A program made the translations under genes and the position numbers. From Brassica napus (taxonomy: Eukaryota > Streptophyta > Magnoliopsida > Brassicales > Brassicaceae), in contig NC_063450.1 in NCBI RefSeq assembly GCF_020379485.1, positions 46,466,681-46,530,680 of the forward strand: a DNA stretch of 64,000 nucleotides, written 5' to 3'. Position 1 is the stretch's first letter; the number at the start of each line of letters is the position of its first letter. Positions 22,542 through 40,511 of the stretch are shown here, piece by piece. The notes under the pieces are model-generated. The model ran no database searches and was not told where the DNA came from. It saw only the letters and a list, made by a program, of their open reading frames with translations.

Positions 22542-25334
22542 ATGGGTGCCGTCGCCATCAATCGCAAGCGCACGGAGGATTCCTTGAACTTCAATCAACC
22601 ATCCCCATCCCCATCCCAAGCTTCGAACAAGAAACGCAGATTCTCCTTCGGAATCATCTCTCCAGACTCCAACAAGCCGTCTTCTTCCACAGTCTCGAGG
22701 ATCTCGAGGTATCCCGATGCGAAAGCCCCTCTCCGACGAGAGATTCACGCCCCCAGCCGAGCCAGCCTCAGATACGGTTTACCCAAGCCCAAGCCCAACG
22801 ATTACTCCTTCGACGACGCCGAGAGGAGAGCTTTCGATGCGTTGAGGTTCTTTACGAAGGATGAAGAGGTTATCGATTTGGGCGATGAAGAAGAAGAGCC
22901 TGAGATTGAGATTGGAAAGGAAGCAGTTTCTGAAGATTCAAGCGTCGAAGTTGTTGATTGTGATATTGATGAGAAGGAGGAGATCGTTGAGCCTCCTTCA
23001 AGTTCGATGCTTGATTCATTGTCTTTAGTTAGGCGAGAGGCTACAGATGCTGCTTCGAGTCTCGAAGCCTATAAGAAGCTTTTGCGGAGCGCAGAGAGGA
23101 GGGACTCAAAGTTGGAAGCTTTGGGGTTTGAGATTTTGTTCAATGAGAAGAGGTTGTCGCAGCTTCGTCAGTCTCGTCCTAAGCCTGTGGAGAAGCCTCT
23201 CAAGGTGGTGATCTTACTCTATTTAATGCCCTTACTCGATTTGGATTGGTTCTCTATCAAATGGGGTATAATGTGTTGTATGCCTGAAGAACGGTGTCTT
23301 TGAGATCCTTTGCTTTTATTGTTGTTAACATTTCTGTTGTTTTGTGTTTTGATCTAAAGAAGGTGCCTGACGAACCGTTTATACCTCTCACAAAGGAGGA
23401 TAAGGCTGAAGTCTACAACGCATTTTCTGGGAAAAATAGGTATGGTTTGTCTTGTAAAGAGGTTTTTATAGCATGTTTGTGTGTTTTATGTTGTATCTGA
23501 TTCTAACCCAATCTATATGCGTCCCTCTTTTCAGAAGGAAAGTCTTGGTTACTCATGCGAATTCAAACATTGATATTACTGGTCAAGTTCTACAATGTCT
23601 TACCCCATCTGCATGGTTAAACGACGAGGTATCTACTGTTTCCTGATTAGAGTTCTGCATGGTTTAGAGCTTTTGAATGACGTTGCTGTGTTCCTCTTCT
23701 GTTTTGTAGGTTATCAATGTCTATCTCGAACTACTCAAAGAAAGAGAAATTAGAGAGCCCAAAAAGTATTTGAAGTGTCATTTCTTCAATACCTTTTTCT
23801 ACAAAAAGGTTTGTTTCTTACCCTGTGGTACTCATTTATCTCTGGCTTCTGTATCCCATGAACATGAACTCCCAACACAAAATTGTGGCCCTTTTATGTG
23901 TTGATGAATCCTCTTGGACTCATGTTGTTCTTTCTCTAATTGCTGTCTTTCAGCTGGTTAGCGACTCTGGTTATAACTATAAAGCTGTTAGGAGATGGAC
24001 TACGCAGAGAAAGTTGGGATATGCTCTTATTGACTGCGACATGGTAATGTTTTCGAAAAACCTAAACGTTTGAATTCTCTTTGTTGATCCTACAAATGAA
24101 GACCAATTCATTTATGTTTAAACCATTTTTTTGCCCTTTTGCAGATATTTGTTCCCATCCACAGGAGTGTGCATTGGACCTTGGCAGTTATTAACAACAG
24201 GGATCGCAAGTTCTTGTATCTCGATTCACTAAATGGAGTTGATTCCAAGATTTTGAATGCTCTGGTATAATTTATTTTCCACATTCTCTTTATTTAGTCT
24301 CTTATTAACGTATTGGAGTCACTAGAGGGATATCAGATACTTTGGATTTAATTGAACGTACTGTTCTTTATCCTACTGGTCTTCCTAATACAGCTCAATT
24401 AATCTCACTCATAATGAAAATGAAGTGAATGACTGTCATAGTGGATGTTGTATTATCCTCACCATTATTTCTTGATTCTAAAGTTTGACCCTGGTCATTT
24501 TGGAGATGCCAGAAGCTCTTATTTTCTTTGGTAGATCAAACACTATTGTGAAAATATTCTAGCAAAAATAGTCCCTATAGCTAATGCTTCAAATGATATG
24601 TGTGCTTCAGGCAAAATATTTGGGCGATGAAGCTAAGGAAAAAAGTGGGAAAGACATTGATGTTAGTTCGTGGGACATGGAATTTGTTGAAGACCTTCCC
24701 CAACAACAAAATGGGTATGTAAATATCATTGTACTTGCTATGTTTATGATTATTTGTATAGGAACTAGTTATGGGATCAACAAGCTGTTATTTGGGAAAA
24801 CTCATGATTTTCATAGTCTCATGATGGACTGTTGCCAAAATATCGTTATCTCAATGGTGTGGTGTCGAAATCACACAGGCATATTCTAATACTAGCTCCT
24901 TCTGGGAGTTTAATCACCAAACACAATCTGAATGGCATATGTGTTTATACTCTTAGCTTTCTGTTGTAGCTCTATGCCTAACCCTTTATCTTCTTCTTTT
25001 TTTTTTAATTCTTTTGCAATGTATGCATTCTTCAGGTATGACTGTGGAATGTTTATGCTCAAGTACATCGACTTTTTCAGTAGAGGTCTGGGGATATGTT
25101 TCAGCCAGGTAAGCTATCTGAATCCAGATTCCTCAATGCTACAAGAAAATTGTAGTTAAAAGAGTTAACTGGTTGTCTAGAATCGGTTAAGGAATTAGTA
25201 AATATCTTAAGCATTTTATATCCTGTGAATGTTCCAGGATTTGATTACTAAAGTGTTTTACTTCGGTGCAGGAACATATGCCATACTTCCGGCTAAGAAC
25301 GGCTAAAGAGATTCTGAGACTACGTGCTGACTGA
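22542..25334 (+). CDS. ESD4: ESD4 SUMO-specific cysteine protease (ULP1 family, C48)
   Basis: Nine exons: 22542-23204, 23363-23439, 23535-23628, 23710-23808, 23954-24043, 24145-24264, 24611-24714, 25036-25108, 25272-25334; 460 residues. ESD4 removes SUMO from conjugates and matures SUMO precursors at the nuclear envelope; in Arabidopsis its loss causes early flowering in short days. The N-terminus MGAVAINRKR, the SRISRYPDAKAPLRREIHAP segment and the C-terminus RLRTAKEILRLRAD match ESD4 rather than other plant ULPs. The catalytic set is intact: His in VHWTLAV, Asp in LYLDSLN, Gln in LPQQQNGY and Cys in YDCGMFMLKY. The acidic stretch (DLGDEEEEPEIEIG) and coiled region (SLEAYKKLLRSAERRDSKLE) lie before the protease domain. 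It is slightly shorter than the Arabidopsis protein, mainly in the acidic N-terminal half. No defects seen. Confidence 0.95.
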
Positions 25335-26086
25335 AGTTGCTTGGGACTATTATGCATGTCAAATTTTAGGAGTGCTGTCTTACTCCGTTGTTGATTTGTT
25401 CAAGCTTTTTAAAATTTTATACTCCTTTTAGGCAGTGAAAGTGAAGCATTCAGCTTCAGAAGCAGAGGAAAACACTGATTGAGCCAAGTCACAAAGTTCT
25501 TGGTCTTTTTTTCTCCTTTTGTTGAAATTGTAGATGAAGCTGATAAAATGAAACCTTAGTTGTTGTAATGAACTGGTCCATTTTTTAAACTCTGTATGCT
25601 CAGTCACTGACGTCCATTTTTCATGAATTAAGAGAAAGAAACTTGAAAGTGTCGACCAGGTTCAATTTTAACTTTCTTATATAAAAAGAGTTAATCTTAA
25701 CTACACGACATCCATGTTCTATGTATCACGAGCAACTATTATACCAGATAGCTCACATAAACAAACGAGCTTCACAATTTACCCCAAATACTGTACACAA
25801 ATGTGTTACAAATATACAACAAACTGTTTTATGTATAAGAGTTCCACATGACTGCTACTATGTCAGTATAATGAACTTCAATCAACATTTCATCATCAAT
25901 AAGTTTGTAGAAGACATTGGATACAAATGTTGACAAAGGACAAAGAAAAAAACACAAAATGAAACAAATTGAAAAGAAAAACACATTCCCCAATTCACAA
26001 AAACATGAGGATGGAAGAGTCGTGTGCATTAGTAGAAGAAAAGATCACCTGGCTGGAACAAAAACTAACTTCATTCCCTTTTTTTT
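25335..26086. other. Spacer between convergent ESD4 and KIN13A genes
   Basis: Holds the 3' untranslated parts of both genes; no gene is supported in it. A 70-codon frame at 25721-25933 and its antisense partner have no recognisable content. Confidence 0.6.
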
Positions 26087-26226
26087 CTAGCGCGGAACTC
26101 TCTTCCGGCTAAGGATCTCTTGTTCTTTCAGACGGTGTTGGAACCGAGCTAGACGGGCTTGAAGGCTTACGAGCCCAGCTGCTTTACGGGACAAGACAAA
26201 GTTCAGTTGTGTCACATAGTTGTCAA

Positions 26227-30556
<4,330 letters not shown>

Positions 30557-32501
30557 GAGGCGCTGCGATCTTCGTTGAGGAGCCAGAGCAACGACTCTTC
30601 GTCCAAAACAAAAGCCAGAGTCAATACCATCATCATCAGCAACAAGTTTCCGTCTAATGAAAAATCGATTGCGATTACTCACAATGAGGAGAGGAAGCTG
30701 CGATTAACACCTGGAAACTTGACTCACTCTCCTTCGGAATCTGAAATTCAACCGATAGATTCAGCTTTCATCAGAGAATGGTGCAAAAATGTCGATGAAT
30801 CTCGGGTGTTACAATGAAAGATTATTACCTCATCTGTGATCTGAAATTTTCTCGGGAAACGATCAGATCTATGGGAGGGAGGAAGGAACCCTAAGCGAGA
30901 CGTATTGTTTGGGTGTGGAGAGAGAGAGAAGAGAGAAGAGACAAGAGAGGCGAATCTGATTCAAATTTTCGTCGCCTATCCCGTAAGCGATGCCTGGGCA
31001 GAGAGAGAGAGAGAGAGAGAGACCAAGGTGATTTGACAAGGTACTATTATTATTAATTAACAACAACAAACAAACATTCGAAACATCTACCAATTTTTTT
31101 AAGTAACAAATCAGAGCCCCGTTACTTTCATAAAATGTTCGATTTGCCCCAATGTTTTTTATACATTGCATGGATCTAAGCCATGAGCATCCATTTTTCA
31201 CACACATTTCATTTCATGCTGATTTTTCTGACCTTGAAGAAAGCTATACTATCAGAAATCGTCTCATCTTCTTGTGGAATATAAATTCAGCTTATTTGAG
31301 ATGAAAATATGAATTTGTTGTGAGTTTATTTGAAAAAAAACGTTTATTAGAAAGATATTTTCAGTTACAAACAAGAACTATATAAACTATATAAGAGACG
31401 AATTTGAGACGATGAATCTATAAACTCAGATTCTTTGCTGATTTCGTGTATTTGAGTGAATGCTCCTCCTTTGAATAACTTCTTCCTTATTTACCAACCG
31501 TCTTTGTTCTTTCTTGATGTCGGAACTAATTTTTCAAGAGTCTAGTCGATCAATTTTTAAAGAGGGTCTTTCAACTACTAAATTACCATGAGTTAGTAGT
31601 AGAAAATGTTTATTATCACACGCATAAAATTGGTGTAGTAGATTACTTACTATAACGTGAAGTAATACATACTGGATCGCTTTTGGATTTTGAACACTAT
31701 CGAATTGTGATACATGATTACTGTTTGATAATAGTATCGGTACATATTAGTAATCAAAATTGAAATCATTCAACTCATTGAGTTTTCTATAAGTCATTAT
31801 TGCCACAACTTTTGAAGTCTATTTTCGAACTGGAAATGTTGTATATACTAATATTCTATATTGATGGAAGCTAAAGATTCTATCTGCCCACAGAAAAGTA
31901 AGCAATGACCATATAGTTTATACTTTTTATAGCACGGCAAAAAAGTTGATTTGTTTAAAGATGTTCGAGAACGTAACCTAAATTATGTATTTATATTAAA
32001 TCAGGGAAAACATAATTGTATTCTAAGTTTCTGATTGATAATATGTGGCAATGTAGTTAAGTTACTGATGCGATACCTCTGGTAATGAACGTTTCAAAAA
32101 ATAACTCTATTGCACATATTAACAATTAATTTGGTTTGTATCGATTTACTTGCTGAGAACAAACTATTATAAGGTTGTATAAGTGGCAAAACAAAATGTG
32201 TGGGGTTGCTTAGTTTTCAATCAAAAAGCTTTTGCTTGAGCCTAAAGCGTTTTGATGATGAGAGGGATTCGAATTTGAAGTCTAAACAGTTACGGAGGAG
32301 TTGTCAAAGCTCCATGTTTCTATTTATTTTTGTATTGACAAAACAGATCTCTAGTTTTGCGCAGCGTCCAAAAACCACCCTGATTGCTTGAAAAGTGTAG
32401 AGTAAAAGTGTATCTAAACTCATACGCCTAGTCACCTAGAACACACAACACGCTTTAAATATGTTAACATGTACTGAATATGTTAACACTTTTTATGCTT
32501 T
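30557..32501. other. KIN13A upstream region and spacer
   Basis: The 5' leader of KIN13A, possibly with an intron, probably lies within about 30557-31030; a (GA)n tract is at 31003-31021. A 91-codon plus-strand frame at 30542-30817 is antisense to the KIN13A start and leader and is not supported. From 31.1 to 32.5 kb I see only AT-rich sequence; the 63-codon frame at 32200-32391 is unsupported. Confidence 0.55.
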
Positions 32502-32725
32502 TTTTTTTAAAGCTGTGTATCATTAATAAGCCACATAGACAAAAAGTTCCAAAATATTACAAAAACAAAGCACAAGATCGTACCAATAAATATGTCATAA
32601 GAAAGGATAGATAGAAAACATCAAAGAGGTTATCCTTTTCAAATAAACACAAACGCAATACACGAAGACAGTAGTCTTCTGATGGCATGCGTTCTAAGAT
32701 GAGACCAGAAGAGAGGCTTCTGCTT

Positions 32726-33038
32726 GGGCCAGGGCCGGCTCAACACTGTTACGGGCCTTAGGACGAAAAATATTTTTTTTTACTCTCTAAAATTTATATG
32801 TAGGTAATGTTTAAAATGTTTTTAAAATTTAATCAGTAATATTTTGTAATGAAAATAAAACAATATACATATCAAATAATTGGGGCCCTTTTCAATTTTA
32901 TTTGTTATATTTATAATTTTTTATATATAAAAATATAGATTATAAAAAAAATTGGGCCCCTTAATTAGTATTATACGGAGGGACACGGGCTTGGACCCGG
33001 GGCGGTCGCACCGCTTGTCCCCCCTAATAAGCCGGCCC
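32726..33038. mobile_element. 313-bp element with GGGCCGGC ends and a 12-bp target duplication
   Basis: AGGCTTCTGCTT is present on both sides (32714-32725 and 33039-33050). The right end, reverse complemented, reads GGGCCGGCTTATT; the left side has GGGCCAGGGCCGGCTCAAC, with a duplicated GGGCC. The interior is AT-rich with no frame. It is a non-autonomous insertion; the superfamily is not clear because the duplication is unusually long. Confidence 0.65.
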
Positions 33039-33564
33039 AGGCTTCTGCTTCCTCATACATCAATGAGTAATTTTACACCATCTGCAATGGAAAACTCACT
33101 ATATGGAATCTGAAATTGATACCTTCTCGTCGTAAGTCAATTTCTCATAAAATCTGAAAAGAATAATAATGGAACTGATCAAGGATCTTAATATTAAAGA
33201 GAACTGCTAAAACCATGAGTTCGAACTCTCCAAACTTCTTAACTCTTTTTTTATTCACAATAGCGGCTTGAAAAAAACCCAGTGTTTTGAAGGTTTGGCT
33301 CCATGAAATCAATCCCACCAATTCTGACCGTCGCAACAAAAGAGATGATAATACCGTCGCTCCAAAAGGAACCGACAACTCCCAAAGGCTACAACATAAA
33401 GGAGGCGAGAGAGCAGTCCCAAGCCAGAGAATCAAAAGCACTAGCCTGAACTTGACCGGAGAAAGGATAAGATGATCTCTTGCTTAACACTCGTCCAAAC
33501 GTAAACAGAGACCCGACGAAGCAACAAGTTCAATGCATCCATCCTCCACCAATTGCTGAAAACA

Positions 33565-34364
33565 TCTTATATATTAAAACAAAAGTCACAACTTTGATTC
33601 ATGTGTGATTTTTTTTAAAAATGGACCTAATGAACCTATTTCTAGAAAGTCATGTTACATTTAATCTTTAATCTTATCATTTAAATTTTGGGTATACCAG
33701 AAATTTTTATTGGGCTATCAATAATTGGATTTAAACAATAGATGATTTATTGGATTTATAGATAGTATAAATTAAATAGATATAATTTAATGTTGTAATA
33801 CTATATACCTCCATATGTTAAATATTTAAATATTTGTCGATGTTAACTTTAAAAATTATAAAGATTTTTTTTTAAATAACAAAAATCATATTATCTAACA
33901 ATAATTAATTTTTACTACCTTAAACCAATGAAAAAAAATAATATAGTTTATTTTAAAAATTAAACAAAAACTAAATGTTTAATTATTTATTCGATAATAT
34001 AAATCTATGAAGCGAAAAGTTTAAATTTTTTAAAAACTTTCTAAATTTGTGAAATGTTACAATATCTTTGAATATGACAATAAAATAATATTTTACTAAT
34101 CTTTATATATATAGTTACGATTTTAATATTGAAATAATAATTCGAAAAAATATATATATATATATATATATATATAGAAAAAGATACAAATACATGTGAA
34201 AATTTGAAACAATCTATTCAATGAAAAAATATATCGTAAACTTATTATGTTTTAAAAATTGATAGACGCATATATATTTATAATATATATCAATTTAGAA
34301 TTAAAAACAAAATATTTATATAAAAATAAATGAAAACAAAAAATTACGCGGATCGAGATCTGAG
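33565..34364 (+). mobile_element. Non-autonomous Helitron (probable)
   Basis: It starts TCTTATATATTAAAAC directly after an A, followed by AAAGTCACAACTTTGATTCA, a typical Brassicaceae Helitron head. The 3' end has GCGGATCGAGATCTGAGT, a slightly altered form of the usual GC-rich hairpin plus CTAG terminus, so the last bases are uncertain. There is no helicase frame. It ends about 340 bp before the CAP-D3 start codon. The interior has a (TA)n run at about 34149-34176. Confidence 0.65.
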
Positions 34365-34707
34365 TAAACACTTATAACCCAAACACTAAAGGGAGCAAGA
34401 CACTTAAAAGAAACCGTCTAAACCAAATTACAAGAGAACCAGAACCAGGACACAAACGAACCAAGCCATACACAAACCGGAAAGAAACGGTGGGAAGAAA
34501 CGCAACCATAGTCAGAGAGGAGACAACTCCCTTCCTTCCACTCAAGGGCTCTGCTTTGTATCAAAAATTTTAATTAACCCCTAACTTTATTGTCTTCGTT
34601 CAACTTTGAATTTTGATAAGAACGCACAGATCGCGGGAATCCCAAAATGTTTTGAAACTTTCTTCATAAAACCCTAAGAATCCCAATTCCTCTAAGTATC
34701 ACTCGCC

Positions 34708-37700
34708 ATGGACGAGGAGCTTTTGCTCGCTAGAATCATCGCAGGAATCGAAGGAGGCGGAGGAGGAGACGATGAATCACACTACCACGAACTCGTCGCG
34801 GATCTCAAGTCTCTACTCGAAACAGACGACGACGAAATCCTCGACCGGTTCTACGTCAGCCTCTCCTCTACAGCTTCACCGTTTCTCCGCTGCTTCTCCG
34901 CCGCCATGGATTCTCCGGTTGAATCCGGCCGTCTGGCGATTTCAGCCTCCGAGGCCTATCTCTCTCTGCTTCTTTCCACGAACTGCCCCGTTTTCACTTT
35001 CTTCTCCCCCGTTGCGTTTCTCTCTCTGCTGGGATCGATTCGCCGATACCTCAAGCCTCGCCACCGGGAGGATTCGGGAGCGGCGTCTCAGGGGAACAAG
35101 AAGAAGAGAGGACGCGGCGGTGGTTCGAGGAAGAACGCTAGAAACCCAGGGCGTGAAGATGGGGACGAAACGGAAGAGGGCGGGCTCGATGCGAAGTTGG
35201 TGTTTAGAGTGCTCGAGCGTCTGGGCTCGGTTCTGGGCTTTGTTCATTTGGATAGATTTCCCGATAGCTTGAAGTCTTTGGTGCAAACTGTGAGTGAGAT
35301 TCCTTTACTAGCGTTGGAGCATTCAGGGGTTTTGAATTACGATCGATTGATGGAAATGTGCGGGAGGATTCTTGGTGGAGTGTTGAGCTCTGACCATGGA
35401 GATGTGCCGCTCACAGCCGCTGAGATTTCGAAGTCTTTGACACCGTTGCTTTTGATGGGGAAGCATCAGGCGAGAAGCTTCGCGTTAAGGTTTGTGTCAA
35501 GGAAGATTATGGGTTTGGCTAAAGATAACTCTGAGTTGAAAAAAGTTGTTTGTAATTTGCCTAAGTTTCTGGTTCATAAGGCACCTGAGAAGGCTGAGCC
35601 GCGTGGGTTTGCTGTGGAGGCGATACTGGAGATAGTTAAGGCAATGGAGGTTGAGGACCAATCGGAGTTTGTTGATTTTGTGATGAAGATGGGCCAGGGT
35701 AAATCTAATCTGAGGATATTGGCTGTTGATCTTATACCTTTGTTGATGAGCTCATTAGGAAACCCATTTGGAAGTATTAGTTCAGAGGATGGCGTGGAAG
35801 ATTCGTGGGGATTGGGTTGTCTTAATGCCTTAGTGCAGCGGTGTTCCGATTCAAGCGCTTTAATTAGAGCTCGAGCTTTGTCCAACTTGGCTCAAGTTGT
35901 GGGGTTTTTGTCCGGTGATAAAAGGAGTAGGTCGATCTTGAAACAAGCCCTTGGGTTTACTGGTGGTGAGACTTCAGAGGGAAAAGGTAGAATAACTGAC
36001 CTTTTGAAGAAGAGATGTGTGGATGAGAAGGCGGCTACCAGGAGAGCAGCTCTTCTTCTAGTTACAAAATTGACATCCCTTTTGGGTGGTTGCTTTGATG
36101 TTAGTATCCTAAAGACAATGGGTACATCTTGTTCTGATCCGCTCATAAGTATTAGAAAGGCTGCAATTTCAGCTCTTTCCGAGGTATGTTTTCTGTGACT
36201 CAGTGTCTTCCTTCTCCCTTACTGTGATACGAGTATGCTTTGTCTTTTATTAGCTTGTTGAGGAAACCAAATTTGGAGGGCCAAAATGTTCTATATGAAC
36301 GAATGAATGATTGTGCGTCTTAGTCATTTGGATGAATGAGGGAATGTATAACAATTGCTTCTTTTGCTAGTACTAAAATCTTGTCTAACTTATTTCTAAA
36401 TATAGGTTAAATCAGTGACTTGTTGCTATGCCTCCCGCTCCCTTTTCTTTGTTTGATAATGTAAATCATTGTCTTTTTCTGTTCACTGTAGGCCTTCAGA
36501 ATATGTACAGATGAAGTTGTGACCACTGAATGGTTACATTCTGTCCCTCGGATGGTCATGGACAATGAAACTAGCATCCAAGAAGAATGCGAGAATGTCT
36601 TTCATGAACTAGTCCTGGAGAGAATATCGCGAGCGGGAAATTCTCTTTCTCAGGGCAGTGCTTCTCTCCCAGACAACTGGAGCTCTAGCTCAAAAGATCT
36701 AGACAGAGACATTGAAGCGTTGTTTCCAGAAGGAGTTTTGGTTCTCCTAAGGGAGCTCTGCAACAGCGAGGTTTCCCCTTGGGTAAAGAAAATATGTGTA
36801 AGTTTGGGCAAGAAGAAGCAACTGAAACCAAGAGTTGCCCTTGCGCTGCAGAGTATCATAAAGGAATCTGAATCACTCTGGTTAAACCGTTCAATGCCAA
36901 TAAATAAATGGACAGCTCCTGCCGGGGCTTGGTTTCTTCTTTCAGAGGTGTCAGTTTTTCTTCCAAAGTCTGTCGAATGGGAGTTTCTTCACCATCATTG
37001 GCAGTTGCTAGACAAAAATGACTTGCAAGGTTAGCCAGTTTTCATTATACGGCATCTAAACTAACTCGCTTACGTCTCTACTTATTGCTCTTAGTAGCCT
37101 GGTTTCAATTGTAACTACTGCCCTAGGTAAACCAGTTCTTGAATGTGTGTTTTTGATGATGCGGCTTTTCAGAAGGAACAGATGGACAAGGTGATGAAGA
37201 GGGTGTAGAGTGTAATTCTTCTACATGGGCTGGGGATCGAGTTTTTCTTTTGCAAACTATCTCCAATGTTTCCCTTCAGCTGCCACCAGAGCCTGCTGCA
37301 GATCTGGCCGACAATTTGCTGAAGAAAATCGAAAAGTTTAACCTGCATTCTGCTGAGGTAATCATTGGATTAATAGCTTTTCGATCTCATATATGATATC
37401 AAATTTCGAAGGCGTAGAAAGATACTGGGTTTTGTATTGGACGTATTCCTTCAGATAGATATATTTTTTCCTCTACATCTGTGTAATGGGACCTGGTTTT
37501 AGTGCAACTGTTGAATGCTTGAATCGATCAGATTATATTATTCACTGTTTTGTGGATGGATTTTTTTTTTATTGCTAATCCATGTATGGTTCATCTGTCT
37601 CATGATCTTAGTTAATGCTATTCAATGACAGGTCGATGCACATGTTAAAGCATTAAAAACTTTGTGCGTAAAGAAAGCGCGTATCCCGGAGGAGTCGGAT

Positions 37701-40086
37701 GTGCTTGTCAAGAAATGGGTAGAACAAGTTTTATCTAAGGCATCTAAGGTCACTGAGAAGTACATCGAGGGGATCTCCAGTAATAATCTTTCTTTCGCCA
37801 CACCAGCAATGCTTGGAAGTAGGAGAAGCAAGAAACTGGATTCTGTATCCAAGAAGTTATCAAAAGCAATCACAGCAGTATATACCATTGGATCTTGTGT
37901 CATTATATATCCTTCAGCTGACACGACCAAAATTGTTCCGTTGTTACATACTGTAATCACTTCAGGAAGTGCTGATTCAAAGCTGAAAAACAAATTGCCA
38001 CAAGCCAATGCTTGCTTGAAGCAGAAAGCTCCTCCTCTCTATAGTCAGTCTTGGTTGACCATGGCGAAGATTTGTTTGGCTGACGGGAAGCTTGCTAAAA
38101 GATATATCCCTCTCTTTGCACAGGTCTGTCGATTTGCCTTTGCTGATTTCTCTGACCACTTATCATTTCGATTATCTTTGAGAAGGAAAATTTCAGTGAA
38201 TGGCAGCTTCCTTTGTCTCTGCTGTTTATTGTAACCTATGTGAACTCCTTGATGCCTTGCTCTTACAGGAGCTTGAAAAGAGTGATTGTGCAGCCTTGCG
38301 TAACAATCTTGTAGTGGCCATGACAGACTTTTGTGTTCACTATACAGCCATGATAGAGTGGTAAGTTATTCACAGAACATTAATATTTCATTAGTCTTTT
38401 CTCAAATGTTAAAAATACGTAACTGTTACATACAAAGACTGATGGTTTGTGTACCCAAATAGTTACATCCCAAAGATTACTAAACGTCTTCGGGATCCTT
38501 GTGAAGTTGTTAGAAGGCAGACATTCATACTTCTCTCAAGGTTATTACAGGTATTGCTAATCTCCACAGATTCCTTACCTTCCCTTGTTGAAAAATCCAT
38601 GCTATAAGCAGGTTTTGTTATTTTGATTTCAGAGAGATTATGTTAAGTGGAGAGGCGTTCTTTTCCTTCGCTTCCTTCTATCTCTCGTGGATGAATCTGA
38701 AAAGATACGTCGACTTGCAGACTTTTTATTTGGAAACATCCTTAAAGGTATGAAACTCTGTGCGAACAACTATGAAATGCGTTCTTTTATTCCCTGTTAT
38801 TGTAAATTCTTACAGGTAGACATGATCGGCATTATTTTGATTAATATTATGACCATTTTCGCTTGTAGTCAAGGCACCACTTTTAGCTTACAACAGTTTT
38901 GTGGAAGCTATTTATGTGTTAAACGATTGCCACGCCCACAATGGCCACAATAATTCAGATGCTAAGCAATCAAGAACAAAGGATCAAGCTTTTTCTATCA
39001 GGTACTCGGCTTATACTTATACATAGCCTAGTTAATGTTCTATAGGTTTATGTTTACGTGGAACTTGTCATTTTGGTGTGGATGATTTAGTGTGTGTTTT
39101 CTTTGTTGCAATCGTTCTACAGAGGAAATGATGAAAGAGCTAGGTCTAAAAGAATGCAGATCTACGTTACTCTGCTTAAACAAATGGCTCCAGAACATCT
39201 TCTGGCCACCTTTGCAAAGTTATGTGCAGAGGTCCTCGCAGCTGCTTCTGATGGAATGCTCAACATAGAAGATGTAACTGGTCAATCAGTTTTACAGGTA
39301 ACTTCCAATCTAGCTGGAAGTTGTTGAGCCCTTTTTTCCCTGTTGCCATCGATGAGTTCTCTTACCGTGTTTGTTCTCGCGGTGTAGGATGCGTTTCAGA
39401 TCTTGGCGTGCAAAGAGATCCGTTTATCAGTTTCAAGAGGATCTTCGTCTGAGACAGTAGAGATGGAAGAAGAAGGTGGAGACTCCAACGCGGCGGCTGC
39501 AAAAGGAAGAGCCATAACGCAAGCTGTTAGAAAAGGTTTGATTCAGAACACGATTCCGATCTTCATTGAGCTCAAGAGGCTATTGGAGAGCAAGAACAGT
39601 CCTCTCACAGGCTCGCTCATGGACTGCCTCCGTGTGCTCCTGAAAGACTACAAGAACGAGATAGAAGAAATGCTCGTCGCTGATAAACAGCTTCAGAAAG
39701 AGCTCGTCTACGATATGCAGAAGCACGAGGCTGCAAAGGCAAGGTCCATGGCTAACCAAGGGGTTGGTTGCGCGACAAGTCATAGAAGCCGCGAACCAGA
39801 GCAACCAGCAACAGCAGCAGCAGCAGCAGGAAGGGAGGAGAATGTTAGGGATTCGGGATTGGAATCGAGAGTGGTATCTGCGGCTGCAGATGCAATGGCG
39901 GCTAAAGCGGCGAGGTCGGTGCTGAGAGAAGTGAACGGTGGAGCTGCAACGCCGCCTCTGAGCGCAATGAGCGTTCCGAAGCTAAGGTCGAGCCTTGGAG
40001 GAGGTAAACAGAGTGGTCGACCATCGGCGGATGTGATTGAGTCTCTGAGAAGAAGACCAACTTTCATGTCTGATGACGATAACTAA
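34708..40086 (+). CDS. CAP-D3: Condensin-2 complex subunit D3 (CAP-D3)
   Basis: Ten exons: 34708-36183, 36492-37029, 37173-37357, 37632-38123, 38269-38360, 38463-38550, 38633-38747, 38869-39001, 39123-39297, 39388-40086; 1330 residues. CAP-D3 is the HEAT-repeat non-SMC subunit of condensin II, which compacts chromosomes and, in Arabidopsis, helps separate centromeres and arrange chromatin in interphase. The protein is alpha-helical throughout, with HEAT-like repeats (CSDPLISIRKAAISALSEVC; DPCEVVRRQTFILLSRLLQ; SEKIRRLADFLFGNILKG). A basic low-complexity insert (NKKKRGRGGGSRKNAR) lies at about residues 131-146. The tail is rich in Ala, Ser and Arg and ends RRRPTFMSDDDN, resembling a phosphorylated condensin D3 tail. 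Length fits the Arabidopsis protein. The frame is intact and the first exon is unusually long. Identity rests on synteny between ESD4 and PRL1 plus sequence recall. Confidence 0.88.
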
Positions 40087-40511
40087 AATAGAGAGAGAGA
40101 GACTCAGGAAATAGCTTTTGTTGTAACTAAATTACTAATGTCTATTGTGTGTATGCTTGAAAACGAATGTAAGAAGTTTCTCATGTTGTTCCTATCTATT
40201 TAAGCTTTGCTTAGGAGAATCCTAATTCTAAAGATTGATCCTTGGCCAAATAAAATATTTTGAGCTAAAAAATTAAATTTGATTTATAAATTTGCTCTGG
40301 TTGTATTAAAAAAAATGTTAAGTTTCTTTTTGTGTCAAAAAAAAAATGTTAATTTTCTTTATTGTAGTTTCCAGCGCAACAAATCGTGAAATTGGAGGGT
40401 AGATGTGTAAATAAAACAAAAGAGCTCATGGATTCTACTAAAAGACAAAACCATTAACAACTTCAGACTCTCTCGCCCTCTCTCTCTCAGTAAACCCTAA
40501 CCGCAAGAACG

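Larger units (their letters stand above)
32502..34560. repeat. Nested repeat cluster upstream of CAP-D3
   Basis: A T-run at about 32502 opens a block with the GC-balanced look of a retroposon or old captured sequence (32510-33560 and again 34365-34560). It is interrupted by a 313-bp TIR element (32726-33038) and a Helitron (33565-34364). The flanks of the Helitron read as one sequence when it is skipped. No complete coding frame remains. Confidence 0.5.

Noticed and set aside
34772..35286. Alternative frames of 100-166 codons in CAP-D3 exon 1
   Set aside because: They are Ser/Pro/Arg-rich shadows without splice logic; the main frame continues in phase through all ten exons.
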